The notes beneath the pieces are model-generated. The model saw only the letters and a program-made list of their open reading frames with translations. It was not told the origin of the DNA and did not search any database. Shown here one piece after another: positions 6,963 through 14,192 of a DNA stretch of 24,000 bases. How positions within the stretch are numbered: the first letter of the stretch is position 1; each line of letters starts with the position of its first letter. The position numbers and the translations under genes were made by a program. This DNA is from JBDTMC01 sp039934475. Its GTDB lineage: Bacteria; Acidobacteriota; Terriglobia; Bryobacterales; Bryobacteraceae. The stretch spans positions 1 through 24,000 of the forward strand of contig JBDTMC010000062.1 of assembly GCA_039934475.1 (NCBI GenBank). The letters are read 5' to 3'.

Positions 6963-8268
6963 GCCTGACAGCATACCGGACCAAGCCACCCTGCGGCGCA
7001 TGCAGGACGAGTGGAACCAGCGGGCGCGCGAAGACGCACATTACTATGTAGCGTTCGGGCGCCGGCAGCAGACCGATGACGAGTTCTTCGAAACCGGCAA
7101 CGAGATGGTGGTGTCGCTGGCGAGCGAGTTAAAGCGGCTGCCTCGAGGGAACCCGCGGGCGCGGCGGGCGCTGGAGATCGGATGCGGTCCGGGGCGGCTG
7201 ATGAAGCCCCTGAGCCGCTATTTCGGTGAAATCCACGGCGTGGATGTGTCGGATGAGATGGTGCGACGGGCGCACGAGAACCTGCGCGACGTTCGCCACG
7301 CCCACGCGCACCACACCCCGGACAGCACGCTGGCGGCGTTCGCCGACGAGTCCTTCGATTTCGTGTACTCCTACGCGGTCTTCCAGCACATCCCGAGCCG
7401 GGACGTTGTATTAGGTTACTTGCGCGAGGCACGCCGGGTCCTGAAGCACGGCGGGATCCTGCGCTGCCAGATTAACGGGTTGCCGGACACTGCCAGGCGG
7501 TACGACACGTGGTCGGGCGTGCGCATTCCGGCGGCGGAGATTTCCGCGTTCGCCCGCGAGAACGGGCTGCAGTTGCTGGCTCGCGAGGGCACGGAGACAC
7601 AGTACATGTGGATCACATGCCGGAAGCGAGACATGGGTTGGCAGCCGGCCGGGGCGGTGGCGCCGGCGTACATTCGCCGCGTCACGAACTCGAATTCGAG
7701 TGAACCGGCCGCGCCGCCGACGGGCCGCTTTGCCGCCATCAGCATCCAGGTGGAGAACCTGCCCGAAGACGCTGGTTTGAATGACCTGGGCGTGACGGTA
7801 GCAGGCCGCGACGCGGTGCCGACTTACATCGGTCCACGGGAGTTTGACGGCATGCGTCAGGTGAACGCCCTACTGCCGCCGGGCGTGGCTACAGGACTGC
7901 AATCGGTGCGACTATTTTGGCTGGGAGAGCCGCTAGGCGAAGCAGGCCGCATCCGGATTCTGCCGCGTCCCCCGGCTGTGCCGCGCGTGATGTCGGTAAC
8001 AGACGGGATCAACCTGATGTCAGGGTTGAGACTGACCACCGGCTCCGTGAAAGCGACGCTGGAAGAGGCCGATGCGCCGGAGCTGTTCCGCGCCAAGATC
8101 GGAGGGCTTCCGGCTCCGATCGACGAAATCTTCTGCTGCGACCCGCGCGTGCCGCGGCACGAGATCAACTTTCACGTGCCGGCCGGGTTGGCGGCGGGGC
8201 CGCATCTTCTTGAAATGTCACTCGGGGGAAGTAAGTTTCCGCCGGTGGAAGTGGAAGTAGTGGGTTAG
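6961..8268 (+). CDS. SAM-dependent methyltransferase fused to two Solibacter-type C-terminal repeats
   Basis: A 435-residue cytosolic protein. Residues about 60-225 are a class I methyltransferase: motif I ALEIGCGPGRL (70-80), acidic loop GVDVSDEM (93-100), a post-motif containing FDFVYSYAVFQHIP (132-144), and RRVLKHGGIL (158-167). The remaining 200 residues contain two tandem beta-rich repeats. The first is LGVTVAGRDAVP…QVNALLPPGVATG (277-312); the second is FRAKIGGLPAP…EINFHVPAGLAAGPHLLEM. Both resemble each other and the xVNGxPxP…QVNxQLP core of the TIGR03437 domain seen in the last gene of this window, here without a signal peptide. The acceptor is unknown; glycan or lipid capping is suggested only by the divergent Wzt-like neighbour. 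The start codon overlaps the opposite-strand start at CATG 6960-6963. An alternative start is ATG 7000. Confidence 0.8.
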   Translation: MPDSIPDQATLRRMQDEWNQRAREDAHYYVAFGRRQQTDDEFFETGNEMVVSLASELKRLPRGNPRARRALEIGCGPGRLMKPLSRYFGEIHGVDVSDEMVRRAHENLRDVRHAHAHHTPDSTLAAFADESFDFVYSYAVFQHIPSRDVVLGYLREARRVLKHGGILRCQINGLPDTARRYDTWSGVRIPAAEISAFARENGLQLLAREGTETQYMWITCRKRDMGWQPAGAVAPAYIRRVTNSNSSEPAAPPTGRFAAISIQVENLPEDAGLNDLGVTVAGRDAVPTYIGPREFDGMRQVNALLPPGVATGLQSVRLFWLGEPLGEAGRIRILPRPPAVPRVMSVTDGINLMSGLRLTTGSVKATLEEADAPELFRAKIGGLPAPIDEIFCCDPRVPRHEINFHVPAGLAAGPHLLEMSLGGSKFPPVEVEVVG

Positions 8269-8269
8269 G

Positions 8270-8536
8270 TTACGCCGGCTTGTGATGTCCGGGGTGGTGA
8301 TCCCGGAACAGCGGGGCAAAGAGTCCCCAAAGGACAAGAAAAACGAGGATGGCGCCAATGGCGACGTCCATTTGAGGAGTGTTCCACTCCGTGGGAATGG
8401 GCTTTAGCCCGATGGCCAGGGCGATCACGACGGCTGCGGCGTGCCAGTACCAACGCCGCGAATGGAAGAAATAAAGCGCGCCAAATGCGAGAATGGCCGC
8501 AACAGAGTAGGAAAGAATCACGAGCGCGGGAGTCAT
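8270..8536 (-). CDS. Small membrane protein of unknown function
   Basis: An 88-residue protein with three predicted membrane helices: about 4-24 (LVILSYSVAAILAFGALYFF), 30-45 (WHAAAVVIALAIGL) and 58-76 (VAIGAILVFLVLWGLFAPLF). It ends in a histidine-rich tail (RDHHPGHHKPA) that could bind a metal. The start at 8536 is well supported by a near-perfect ribosome binding site (AAGGAGGAG about 6 bases upstream). It ends one base from the stop of the convergent methyltransferase gene. A 6-bp hairpin with a 3-base loop (8566-8580) lies in its leader region. No family recognised. Confidence 0.7.
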   Translation of the reverse strand: MTPALVILSYSVAAILAFGALYFFHSRRWYWHAAAVVIALAIGLKPIPTEWNTPQMDVAIGAILVFLVLWGLFAPLFRDHHPGHHKPA

Positions 8537-8565
8537 AGTCTTCTCCTCCTTGACCTCACGGCAGG

Positions 8566-8580
8566 CCGTCGTTGCGACGG
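8566..8580. repeat. Small hairpin in the leader of the 88-residue membrane protein gene
   Basis: CCGTCG (8566-8571) and CGACGG (8575-8580) form a perfect 6-bp stem with a TTG loop. It lies 30 bases upstream of the minus-strand start at 8536 and could be part of its 5' untranslated region. Function not evident. Confidence 0.3.
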
Positions 8581-8661
8581 AGAAGAGGGCTTCGGCGGCG
8601 ACGGCCAGCCGGTAGCCGCTTATATCGTACGCCTTTGGGGGACGGAGGGGAAGGGGTGTTG

Positions 8662-8696
8662 TTCAGGAGACACGTTGGTAGGGCTCCCCTCCTGAA
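8662..8696. promoter_or_regulatory. 8-bp perfect inverted repeat in a divergent intergenic region
   Basis: TTCAGGAG (8662-8669) and CTCCTGAA (8689-8696) are exact reverse complements separated by 19 bases. They lie in the 233-base gap between a minus-strand membrane protein gene and the plus-strand amidohydrolase gene. The half-site spacing would allow either an operator or a leader hairpin. The gap otherwise shows no coding potential, and I could not fix a convincing -35/-10 pair. Confidence 0.3.
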
Positions 8697-8769
8697 GCCT
8701 AAACTGGCCGGTTTGCGACTGGCATCGATTGGGAACGATGTAGTATGGTCGCACGGGAGGAAGCCGAAA

Positions 8770-9765
8770 GTGAATCGACGCAAATTCATGGAGACGGCGG
8801 CCGCGGGGGCCGTGTCGATGGCCACCCAGGTAACGCGTGCCGACGCCCTGAAATATACAGTCCCCATCATCGACACACACGTCCATTTGTACGACCCCAA
8901 GCGCCCGCAAGGTGTTCCGTGGCCGAGCCCGGAACAAGCAAGCATTTATCGCACCTTCCTGCCCGCGGATTACCGGCGAATTGCAGAACCCTTCGGCGTC
9001 GTGGGCATGATCGAGGCAGAGTGTAGTCCTTGGGTGGAAGACAATTACTGGGTTCTGGATGTCTCGGCCAAAGAGACGATCGTGGTGGGCGAAATCGGAG
9101 ATCTGTTTCCCGGGAAGCCGGATTTTGGCGAGCATCTATCACGGTTGCACAAGAACCCTCTGTACCGTGGCATCCGATTCGCCTATTTATGGGACCGGGA
9201 CGTCGCCGCGGAGATCCAAAAGCCGGCAGTGATGGCCGACCTTCGACTGCTGTCGGAGGCGGGACTCACCCTGGACTCGGGCGGCGGCCCAATGGATGTC
9301 CCGAACCTGCTGCGAATCACCGACCAGATCCCCGCCCTACGGATTGTGATCAATCATTTGCCGGGCGTTCCGGTCCCCGATGAACCGTCGGCGCGCGCTG
9401 CCTACCAGCAAGGGCTTCGCGAACTCGGGAAACGCCCTCAGGTGTATGTGAAGGTCTCCGAAATCTTTCAGCGTGTGGATGAGAAGGGCCACCGGGTCCA
9501 ATCAGGCGGACGAATCCCGCGTGAGCTGAGCTTTTATCGTCCGCGGCTGGATGAGATCTGGGAGACCTTCGGTGCGGACCGGCTGCTCTTCGCCAGTGAC
9601 TGGACCAACAGCGAACCCATGGGCACATTTGGCGAGACGCTGGGCCTGGTTCGTGAATACTTCACGCAAAAGGGTCCGGAAGCTGTCGAAAAGTTCTTTT
9701 GGAAGAACTCGGTCGCGGCCTACCGGTGGGTGAAACGGCAGGCGAATCAGCCCGGTGTGGCCTGA
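8770..9765 (+). CDS. Tat-exported amidohydrolase (amidohydrolase 2 / COG3618-type)
   Basis: A 331-residue TIM-barrel metal hydrolase. The N-terminus NRRKFMETAAAGAVSMA is a twin-arginine signal peptide. The mature part opens with IIDTHVHLYDP (33-43), giving the H-x-H metal ligands H37 and H39. Later landmarks are VINHLPG (H196) and LLFASDWTNSEP (D277), the usual second histidine and catalytic aspartate of this family. Relatives include L-fuconolactonase-like and dicarboxylate lactonase-like hydrolases of sugar or aromatic breakdown, but the substrate cannot be read from the sequence. I chose GTG 8770 as start because it directly precedes the Tat motif and has GGGAGG about nine bases upstream. 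The open frame continues back to 8572, but that part is arginine-rich and not protein-like. Convergent with the isomerase-like gene. Confidence 0.85.
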   Translation: MNRRKFMETAAAGAVSMATQVTRADALKYTVPIIDTHVHLYDPKRPQGVPWPSPEQASIYRTFLPADYRRIAEPFGVVGMIEAECSPWVEDNYWVLDVSAKETIVVGEIGDLFPGKPDFGEHLSRLHKNPLYRGIRFAYLWDRDVAAEIQKPAVMADLRLLSEAGLTLDSGGGPMDVPNLLRITDQIPALRIVINHLPGVPVPDEPSARAAYQQGLRELGKRPQVYVKVSEIFQRVDEKGHRVQSGGRIPRELSFYRPRLDEIWETFGADRLLFASDWTNSEPMGTFGETLGLVREYFTQKGPEAVEKFFWKNSVAAYRWVKRQANQPGVA

Positions 9766-9784
9766 GTCAGCAAGGCCAACGCGT

Positions 9785-10636
9785 TCACACCTGCAGTTTG
9801 CGCAGATAAGGCACGCTGGCCTTCATCAGCGGAAGTTCCATTTCCACGAAGTAGTTCTTAACGCCGCCGGTTTTTGCCGCAGCGAAGATCTTCTTCCAAT
9901 TCAATGTGTCCTGGCCAACCGCGGTGATCTTGTGCTCGCTGGCGGACCATCCCTGGACATGCATGGAAATGAAGCGGCCGGGGTATTTGGTAAGGTACTC
10001 GGCGGCGTCGTACCCGTGCTCAATCTCCGAAACCTGGAATTGGAACTTGACGTAACGCGGATCGAGTAACTGAAGCAGGATGTCGTAAGTGCGCTTGCCG
10101 TTCACGGTGGAGATCTCGAACCCTTCGTTGTGGAGACCCTGGGTGATGCCGGCTTTGGCCGCTTGCTGGCCCATCTTGTTGTATTCGTCGGCGGCCCGCT
10201 TTACGTCGTCCATCGTGGGGTGGCTGGGGCCGTCGAGGCTGGGGACAAGCATTTGCGTGAGGCCCACTTCTTTGGCCCATGCGATGCGGCCGGCGAGATC
10301 GGCGCGCAGCTCTGTAATGCCGAAGTGCGAACTGACGCAGGAGACGCCGTGATCCGTGAGGATCTTGCGTAGCTCGGCAGGTTTGTACTTAGCGAGGCCG
10401 CCGAAGCCGGAATCTGCGTAGCCGACCGGGGAACACAACTCGACGGCCTCGAATCCGGATGCGGCAAGCTGTTTGATAGTGCCTGGAAAGTCCTGGGAGA
10501 TCAACTCGCGAACCGGCCAGGTTTGACAGCCTATGGGGAGACCGAGCGGTTTGGCAGCGAGATCGCTCGCGCAGGCGGTTAGTACCGAAACGGCCGCGGT
10601 ATTACGGAAGAACTCACGTCGTGAGAATGAGGACAT
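9785..10636 (-). CDS. Sugar phosphate isomerase/epimerase-like TIM-barrel protein, Tat/lipoprotein signal
   Basis: A 283-residue member of the xylose isomerase-like TIM-barrel family. The N-terminus SRREFFRNTAAVSVLTACAS combines a twin-arginine motif with a lipobox (LTAC, C22), so the protein is probably exported folded and lipid-anchored. Expected metal-site residues are present: E66 in AVELCSP, H104 in SSHFG, H169/E171 in GLHNEGFE, H226 in SMHVQG and E265 in VEMEL. Exported members of this family in Acidobacteria and Planctomycetes are thought to act on sugars or inositols outside the cytoplasm; the substrate is unknown here. The start at ATG 10636 has an excellent ribosome binding site (GGAGGAGGAG). 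A longer in-frame start at 10681 is not needed. Confidence 0.85.
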   Translation of the reverse strand: MSSFSRREFFRNTAAVSVLTACASDLAAKPLGLPIGCQTWPVRELISQDFPGTIKQLAASGFEAVELCSPVGYADSGFGGLAKYKPAELRKILTDHGVSCVSSHFGITELRADLAGRIAWAKEVGLTQMLVPSLDGPSHPTMDDVKRAADEYNKMGQQAAKAGITQGLHNEGFEISTVNGKRTYDILLQLLDPRYVKFQFQVSEIEHGYDAAEYLTKYPGRFISMHVQGWSASEHKITAVGQDTLNWKKIFAAAKTGGVKNYFVEMELPLMKASVPYLRKLQV

Positions 10637-10738
10637 GGAATACTCCTCCTCCAGGATAACGCCCGTGCGATCGAGACCCACGGCACAAGAGGAGCGCGTG
10701 TGCAGCCTGGAGGCTATCCGTGCTACACCTCAAGATTC

Positions 10739-11515
10739 ATGGATTCGCTGTCATTAACCCACATTTCCATCGCGTTCGGCGCCGCGTTTGCGGCCGGATT
10801 GATTAATTCCGTGGCGGGCGGCGGGACGCTGGTGACCTTCCCCACCCTTGTGTTTCTGGGACTGTCGCCTGTGACGGCCAACGCAACCAATACAGTGGCT
10901 ATATGGCCGGGATCGCTTGGCGGGATGTGGGGATACCGCCACGAGATGAGAGAAGCGGAAAACCGGATGCTGTTGCTGGTAGGGCCTAGCTTGATTGGCG
11001 GACTGCTGGGCGCGTTGCTGCTCCAGGTGACACCGGCTCCTTTGTTCAAGTTGTTAGTCCCGTATCTAATCCTGTTTGCAACTGTTCTGTTTCTTTTGAA
11101 CGAGCCTGTGCAGAGGTGGCTGAAGGGACAATCGAGCGCTGATGAGCACCATTCCAGGCGCTGGTTGGTGTGGGCCTCACTGTTTCAACTGCTGGTGGCG
11201 ATTTATGGCGGCTATTTCGGAGCGGGCATTGGAATCCTCATGCTGGCGGCGCTGGGGATACTGGGTCTTACCGATATCCACCAGATGAATGGCCTTAAGA
11301 ATTTATTCGCACTGTGTATCAACGGCGTGGCAGCACTGTACTTTATCTGGGCGGGCATGGTGTATTGGCCCGATGTGCTGGTGATGGCTGTGGGGGCGGT
11401 TGCCGGAGGGTACGGCGGGGCGGGCATCGCGCGGCGGATTGGCCGGCCGACGGTGCGGAAGATTGTGATCGCGATTGGCTTTGGGATGGCGCTGAGCCTG
11501 TTCCTTAAGAAGTAG
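10739..11515 (+). CDS. TauE/SafE (TSUP) family permease
   Basis: A 258-residue integral membrane protein with about eight hydrophobic helices in two similar halves. The N-terminal half contains the family hallmark AGLINSVAGGGTLVTFPTL followed by NATNTVAIWPGS. The second half repeats it as YGGYFGAGIGILMLAALG followed by NGLKNLFALCINGVAA. These proteins move sulfite, organosulfonates or other small anions across the cytoplasmic membrane. The start ATG 10739 lies just before the first helix; an in-frame start at 10700 adds an unlikely 13 residues. It is divergent from the isomerase-like gene (about 100-base gap, no clear promoter identified) and overlaps the convergent methyltransferase by 11 bases at its end. 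Confidence 0.88.
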   Translation: MDSLSLTHISIAFGAAFAAGLINSVAGGGTLVTFPTLVFLGLSPVTANATNTVAIWPGSLGGMWGYRHEMREAENRMLLLVGPSLIGGLLGALLLQVTPAPLFKLLVPYLILFATVLFLLNEPVQRWLKGQSSADEHHSRRWLVWASLFQLLVAIYGGYFGAGIGILMLAALGILGLTDIHQMNGLKNLFALCINGVAALYFIWAGMVYWPDVLVMAVGAVAGGYGGAGIARRIGRPTVRKIVIAIGFGMALSLFLKK

Positions 11516-12236
11516 GCGGCTTGCGGGCAATGATGGCGGCATGGGCGTGGGGCAGACGCCAAGAACCCCAGGCGCGGTGGACTTGAGTGAGAAAACCGGC
11601 CGCTTGCAGCGCCGTGTCCATTGAGGCGACGTCGTAGAGCTTCAAAAGATGAGTCTCGTCGCTGCGGCGGAAGTTTTTGCCATGGCGGACGAAGCACGTG
11701 AGGTCGCGCGTCAGTTGACGGCGGCGATGGTCTTCTCGCGCGTCCAGCAATACGGCCCAGTCCTCACCCTCCCAAAATGCCTGTTTCGGAGTTTGGAGTT
11801 GTCCCGGCTCGGCGAAGTCGATGAGCAGGACGCCTCCGGGTTCGAGGGCGCGGTAGATGCGGCGAAAGAGCGATCTTACTTGCGCGCGGTTGTTACGGCG
11901 ATCGAAGGCGTAGTTGATGACTTCGCTGAGGACGGTGACGGCGTTACATGGGGGTGGGGTGACGTCGAAGAGCGAGGCGACTTCGAAACGCGCCCGGGGA
12001 GCCGCGCGGCGCGCACGGCGAATCATGTCCGGAGAAATGTCGTAGCCGCAAACGCTGTACCCGGCTTGCAGGAGTTCGCGGGCCCAGAGGCCGGAGCCGC
12101 AACCCAGGTCGACCACCAGGCCGGTTGCAATCCTGTGGCGTCGCAGGATGCGCAGCAGCCCGGGCGCCGCTTCGAGGGCGAAGTAGCCGAATCCGGCGTC
12201 GTGGATGTAAGCAAGATCGTTCTGATAACCAATCAC
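11505..12236 (-). CDS. Class I SAM-dependent methyltransferase
   Basis: A 243-residue cytosolic methyltransferase. Motif I is LVVDLGCGSGLWA (40-52), the acidic ribose-binding residue follows in GYDISPDMI (64-72), and later motifs are VTVLSEVINYAFD and YRALEPGGVLLIDFAEPG. The domain fills the whole protein, with the typical insertion before the last strands (LLKLYDVASMDTALQAAGF). The substrate is not predictable; this subfamily includes many small-molecule methylases. It overlaps the TauE-like gene by 11 bases at the 3' ends and is divergent from the 12277 gene with only a 40-base gap. Either the two promoters overlap or one lies inside the other gene. Confidence 0.85.
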   Translation of the reverse strand: MIGYQNDLAYIHDAGFGYFALEAAPGLLRILRRHRIATGLVVDLGCGSGLWARELLQAGYSVCGYDISPDMIRRARRAAPRARFEVASLFDVTPPPCNAVTVLSEVINYAFDRRNNRAQVRSLFRRIYRALEPGGVLLIDFAEPGQLQTPKQAFWEGEDWAVLLDAREDHRRRQLTRDLTCFVRHGKNFRRSDETHLLKLYDVASMDTALQAAGFLTQVHRAWGSWRLPHAHAAIIARKPPTS

Positions 12237-12276
12237 GGCCTACCAGTCTAAACCTTCCGGCACGGCACACCGATAG

Positions 12277-13890
12277 ATGGGGGTGGGATCGACAACACGC
12301 GGGTCTGATTTGGCTGCCAAGACCGGATGGCTGGGACGGCTACTGGTTCCTTCGTTTAGCGATGTCTTTTTCGCCGCTGTTGTGATGTGGCTCTTTATGG
12401 CCGGAAGCGGCGGCTGGAGTTTCCTGCTGCTGGACGGGGATTGCGGCTGGCACATCAAGACAGGGGAACTGGTTTTGCAGAACGGAGATGTGCCGCGAAC
12501 CGATCCCTACTCCTTTACCAAGCAGGGTGAGCAGTGGTTCGCGTGGGAATGGCTGGCGGACGTGGCATTCGCGTTGGTGCACCGGGCGATGGGGCTGAAG
12601 GGTGTAGTGCTGTTGGCCGCTGTATTGATCGGCGCGTTTGCGACCGTTTTGTTGCGGCAGGTTCTGGCGGCGGGGTCCAACCTCTTCATCGGGTTGTTGG
12701 GGACTTTGCTGGCGGTTGGCGCGTCGACGATTCACCATCTGGCGCGGCCACATCTGTTCACGCTGGTCCTTTTGCCTTGCAGCCTGTGGTTGATCCAGGC
12801 GGACCGCGAACGGCCCTCGCACCGGGTGTGGATTTTGGTTCCAATAACCGCGGTGTGGTGCAACCTTCACGGAGGTTTCGTGGCGCTGTTGGCGTGCCTG
12901 GGACTGGCGGTAGTGGGGTCGGCCGGCGAAGGGATAGCGGGTGCGCCTGAGGCGTGGAAGCGCTGCCGGCGGTATCTGCTGCTGATTGTTGCGTGCGGCG
13001 CGGCGAGTTTGGCGAATCCGTATGGATATCAATTGCACGTCCATATCGCCGAGTATTTGCGGGCGGGCTGGATCCGCGAGTTGGTGCAGGAGTTTCAGTC
13101 GCCGGACTTTCGCAGCGAGAGTCTTTTTCAGTTTGAGATGGTCTTGTTTGGCGGGTTAGCGGCAGCGGCGTGGTTGGCCGCGAAGAAGCGGTATGTCGAG
13201 GTCTTATGGGTGTTGTTTTGGGCTCATTCGGCACTCGGTTCCGTGCGCCATGTCCCTTTGTTTGCGGCAGTAGCCATTCCCATCGTATGCCGCGAGCTTT
13301 CCAGGGTTTGGCGGCGGTGGTTGGAGGGTGCGGCAACAGGGACGAGTTTAGCGTCGTTACGTGCCCTGGAACGGGCTCAAACAGGCGCCTTTCTGCGCAC
13401 CAGCATGTGGCCCGCCGGATTTGTCTTGATCGTCGCAAGCCTTGGATTCGGGATGACGTGGCCGAAGGATTTTCCAGAGGCGAAATTCCCAGCCCGGTCT
13501 GTTGCTGCCTATGGGGGACTGCTGCGGCGGTCACGGGTACTGACCTCTGACCAGTGGGCGGATTATCTGATCTACCGGGGCTATCCCGAGCAGCGCGTGT
13601 TCCTTGACGGCCGGAGTGATTTCTTTGGGGAACGCCTGGTTCGCGAATATGCGGCGGTGACGGCCGGACGATATGACTGGCAGAAGATTCTGGAGCGCCA
13701 TGGGATTGATGTCATTCTGGCGCCAGCGGGCTGGCCACTGGCTACGTTGTTGAAAGGACACAGCGAATGGCAATTGCTTCGCGACGACGGACAAGCCGTC
13801 CTGTTTCAGCGGACCACAACGGAAACCGGTGTTCCCCTAATCAAAGTCGGTGTGGAAGCCGAAAGAGTGAGTGAAGACAGGATTCAATGA
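12277..13890 (+). CDS. Polytopic membrane protein, possible GT-C-like glycosyltransferase
   Basis: A 537-residue protein with about nine to eleven hydrophobic helices between residues 28 and 392 and a soluble C-terminal domain (about 400-520) containing YRGYPEQRVFLDGRSDFFGE. The first extracytoplasmic loop carries GDCGWHIKTGELVLQNGDVPRTDPYSFT, an acidic/His loop after helix 1 similar in placement to the catalytic loop of GT-C polyprenyl-phosphate-sugar glycosyltransferases. That assignment is inference; I only recognise the protein as a type of large hypothetical membrane protein found in soil and delta-group bacteria. Its stop overlaps the next small ORF (ATGA at 13887-13890), which places it at the head of the tight gene run that leads into the Tad genes. 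The N-terminal start is uncertain. Confidence 0.65.
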   Translation: MGVGSTTRGSDLAAKTGWLGRLLVPSFSDVFFAAVVMWLFMAGSGGWSFLLLDGDCGWHIKTGELVLQNGDVPRTDPYSFTKQGEQWFAWEWLADVAFALVHRAMGLKGVVLLAAVLIGAFATVLLRQVLAAGSNLFIGLLGTLLAVGASTIHHLARPHLFTLVLLPCSLWLIQADRERPSHRVWILVPITAVWCNLHGGFVALLACLGLAVVGSAGEGIAGAPEAWKRCRRYLLLIVACGAASLANPYGYQLHVHIAEYLRAGWIRELVQEFQSPDFRSESLFQFEMVLFGGLAAAAWLAAKKRYVEVLWVLFWAHSALGSVRHVPLFAAVAIPIVCRELSRVWRRWLEGAATGTSLASLRALERAQTGAFLRTSMWPAGFVLIVASLGFGMTWPKDFPEAKFPARSVAAYGGLLRRSRVLTSDQWADYLIYRGYPEQRVFLDGRSDFFGERLVREYAAVTAGRYDWQKILERHGIDVILAPAGWPLATLLKGHSEWQLLRDDGQAVLFQRTTTETGVPLIKVGVEAERVSEDRIQ

Positions 13891-14090
13891 GCAAAGCATG
13901 GCGCAGTATAGGCGAACAGGACCAGGAGAGCAGGCCGAAGGGCGGTGTGGGAAGCGCGTGGCTAATGCCTTCGGGAGCACCACTGGCGCCGTTCGCCTGG
14001 AAGAGGGGATTTCTTGCGACCAGGTTACTGAAACCTGAACTCGCGCCCGGCCACACGGTGAAACGCGAGCGGCGGGGGGATTCCTTATGA
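13887..14090 (+). CDS. Doubtful small ORF bridging the membrane protein and Tad genes
   Basis: A 67-residue open frame beginning in an ATGA overlap with the preceding stop and ending in an ATGA overlap with the next ORF. The composition is basic and mixed, with no signal peptide, membrane helix or recognisable domain, and it is not a Flp pilin. Only the spacing pattern supports it; it may be untranslated spacer. Together with the following 32-codon ORF it fills the 302-base gap before cpaB, in which I see no promoter or terminator. Confidence 0.3.
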   Translation: MSKAWRSIGEQDQESRPKGGVGSAWLMPSGAPLAPFAWKRGFLATRLLKPELAPGHTVKRERRGDSL

Positions 14091-14185
14091 ACGCCGCCGA
14101 TGTGCTAGCCCTCGCAGCGGACCGCCATTGCCCGGTGCTTTACTGGCCCTGTTTTGGCGGGGATCCGAACAGCTCTTTGAGGTGA
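14087..14185 (+). CDS. Possible 32-residue peptide just upstream of cpaB
   Basis: This ORF starts at ATG 14087 inside an ATGA overlap and has a G-rich stretch (GGGGGGA) six bases upstream as a possible ribosome binding site. It encodes MNAADVLALAADRHCPVLYW followed by 12 more residues including a second cysteine. Its stop is seven bases before the cpaB ATG, and the cpaB ribosome binding site lies inside its last codons. This arrangement would suit a translationally coupled leader peptide. No family recognised; it could be chance. Confidence 0.3.
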   Translation: MNAADVLALAADRHCPVLYWPCFGGDPNSSLR

Positions 14186-14192
14186 ATTGCAG

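Noticed and set aside
8572..8769. In-frame extension of the amidohydrolase to an upstream start
   Set aside because: Arginine-rich low-complexity translation, whereas GTG 8770 with GGGAGG upstream leads straight into a Tat signal peptide.
12340..13534. Overlapping - strand open frames (up to 258 codons) opposite the polytopic membrane protein
   Set aside because: Proline/arginine-rich compositions typical of shadows. The + strand frame has membrane-helix periodicity.
13841..14056. 71-codon - strand open frame in the gap before cpaB
   Set aside because: No ribosome binding site, no domain character, and it overlaps the end of the real + strand gene.
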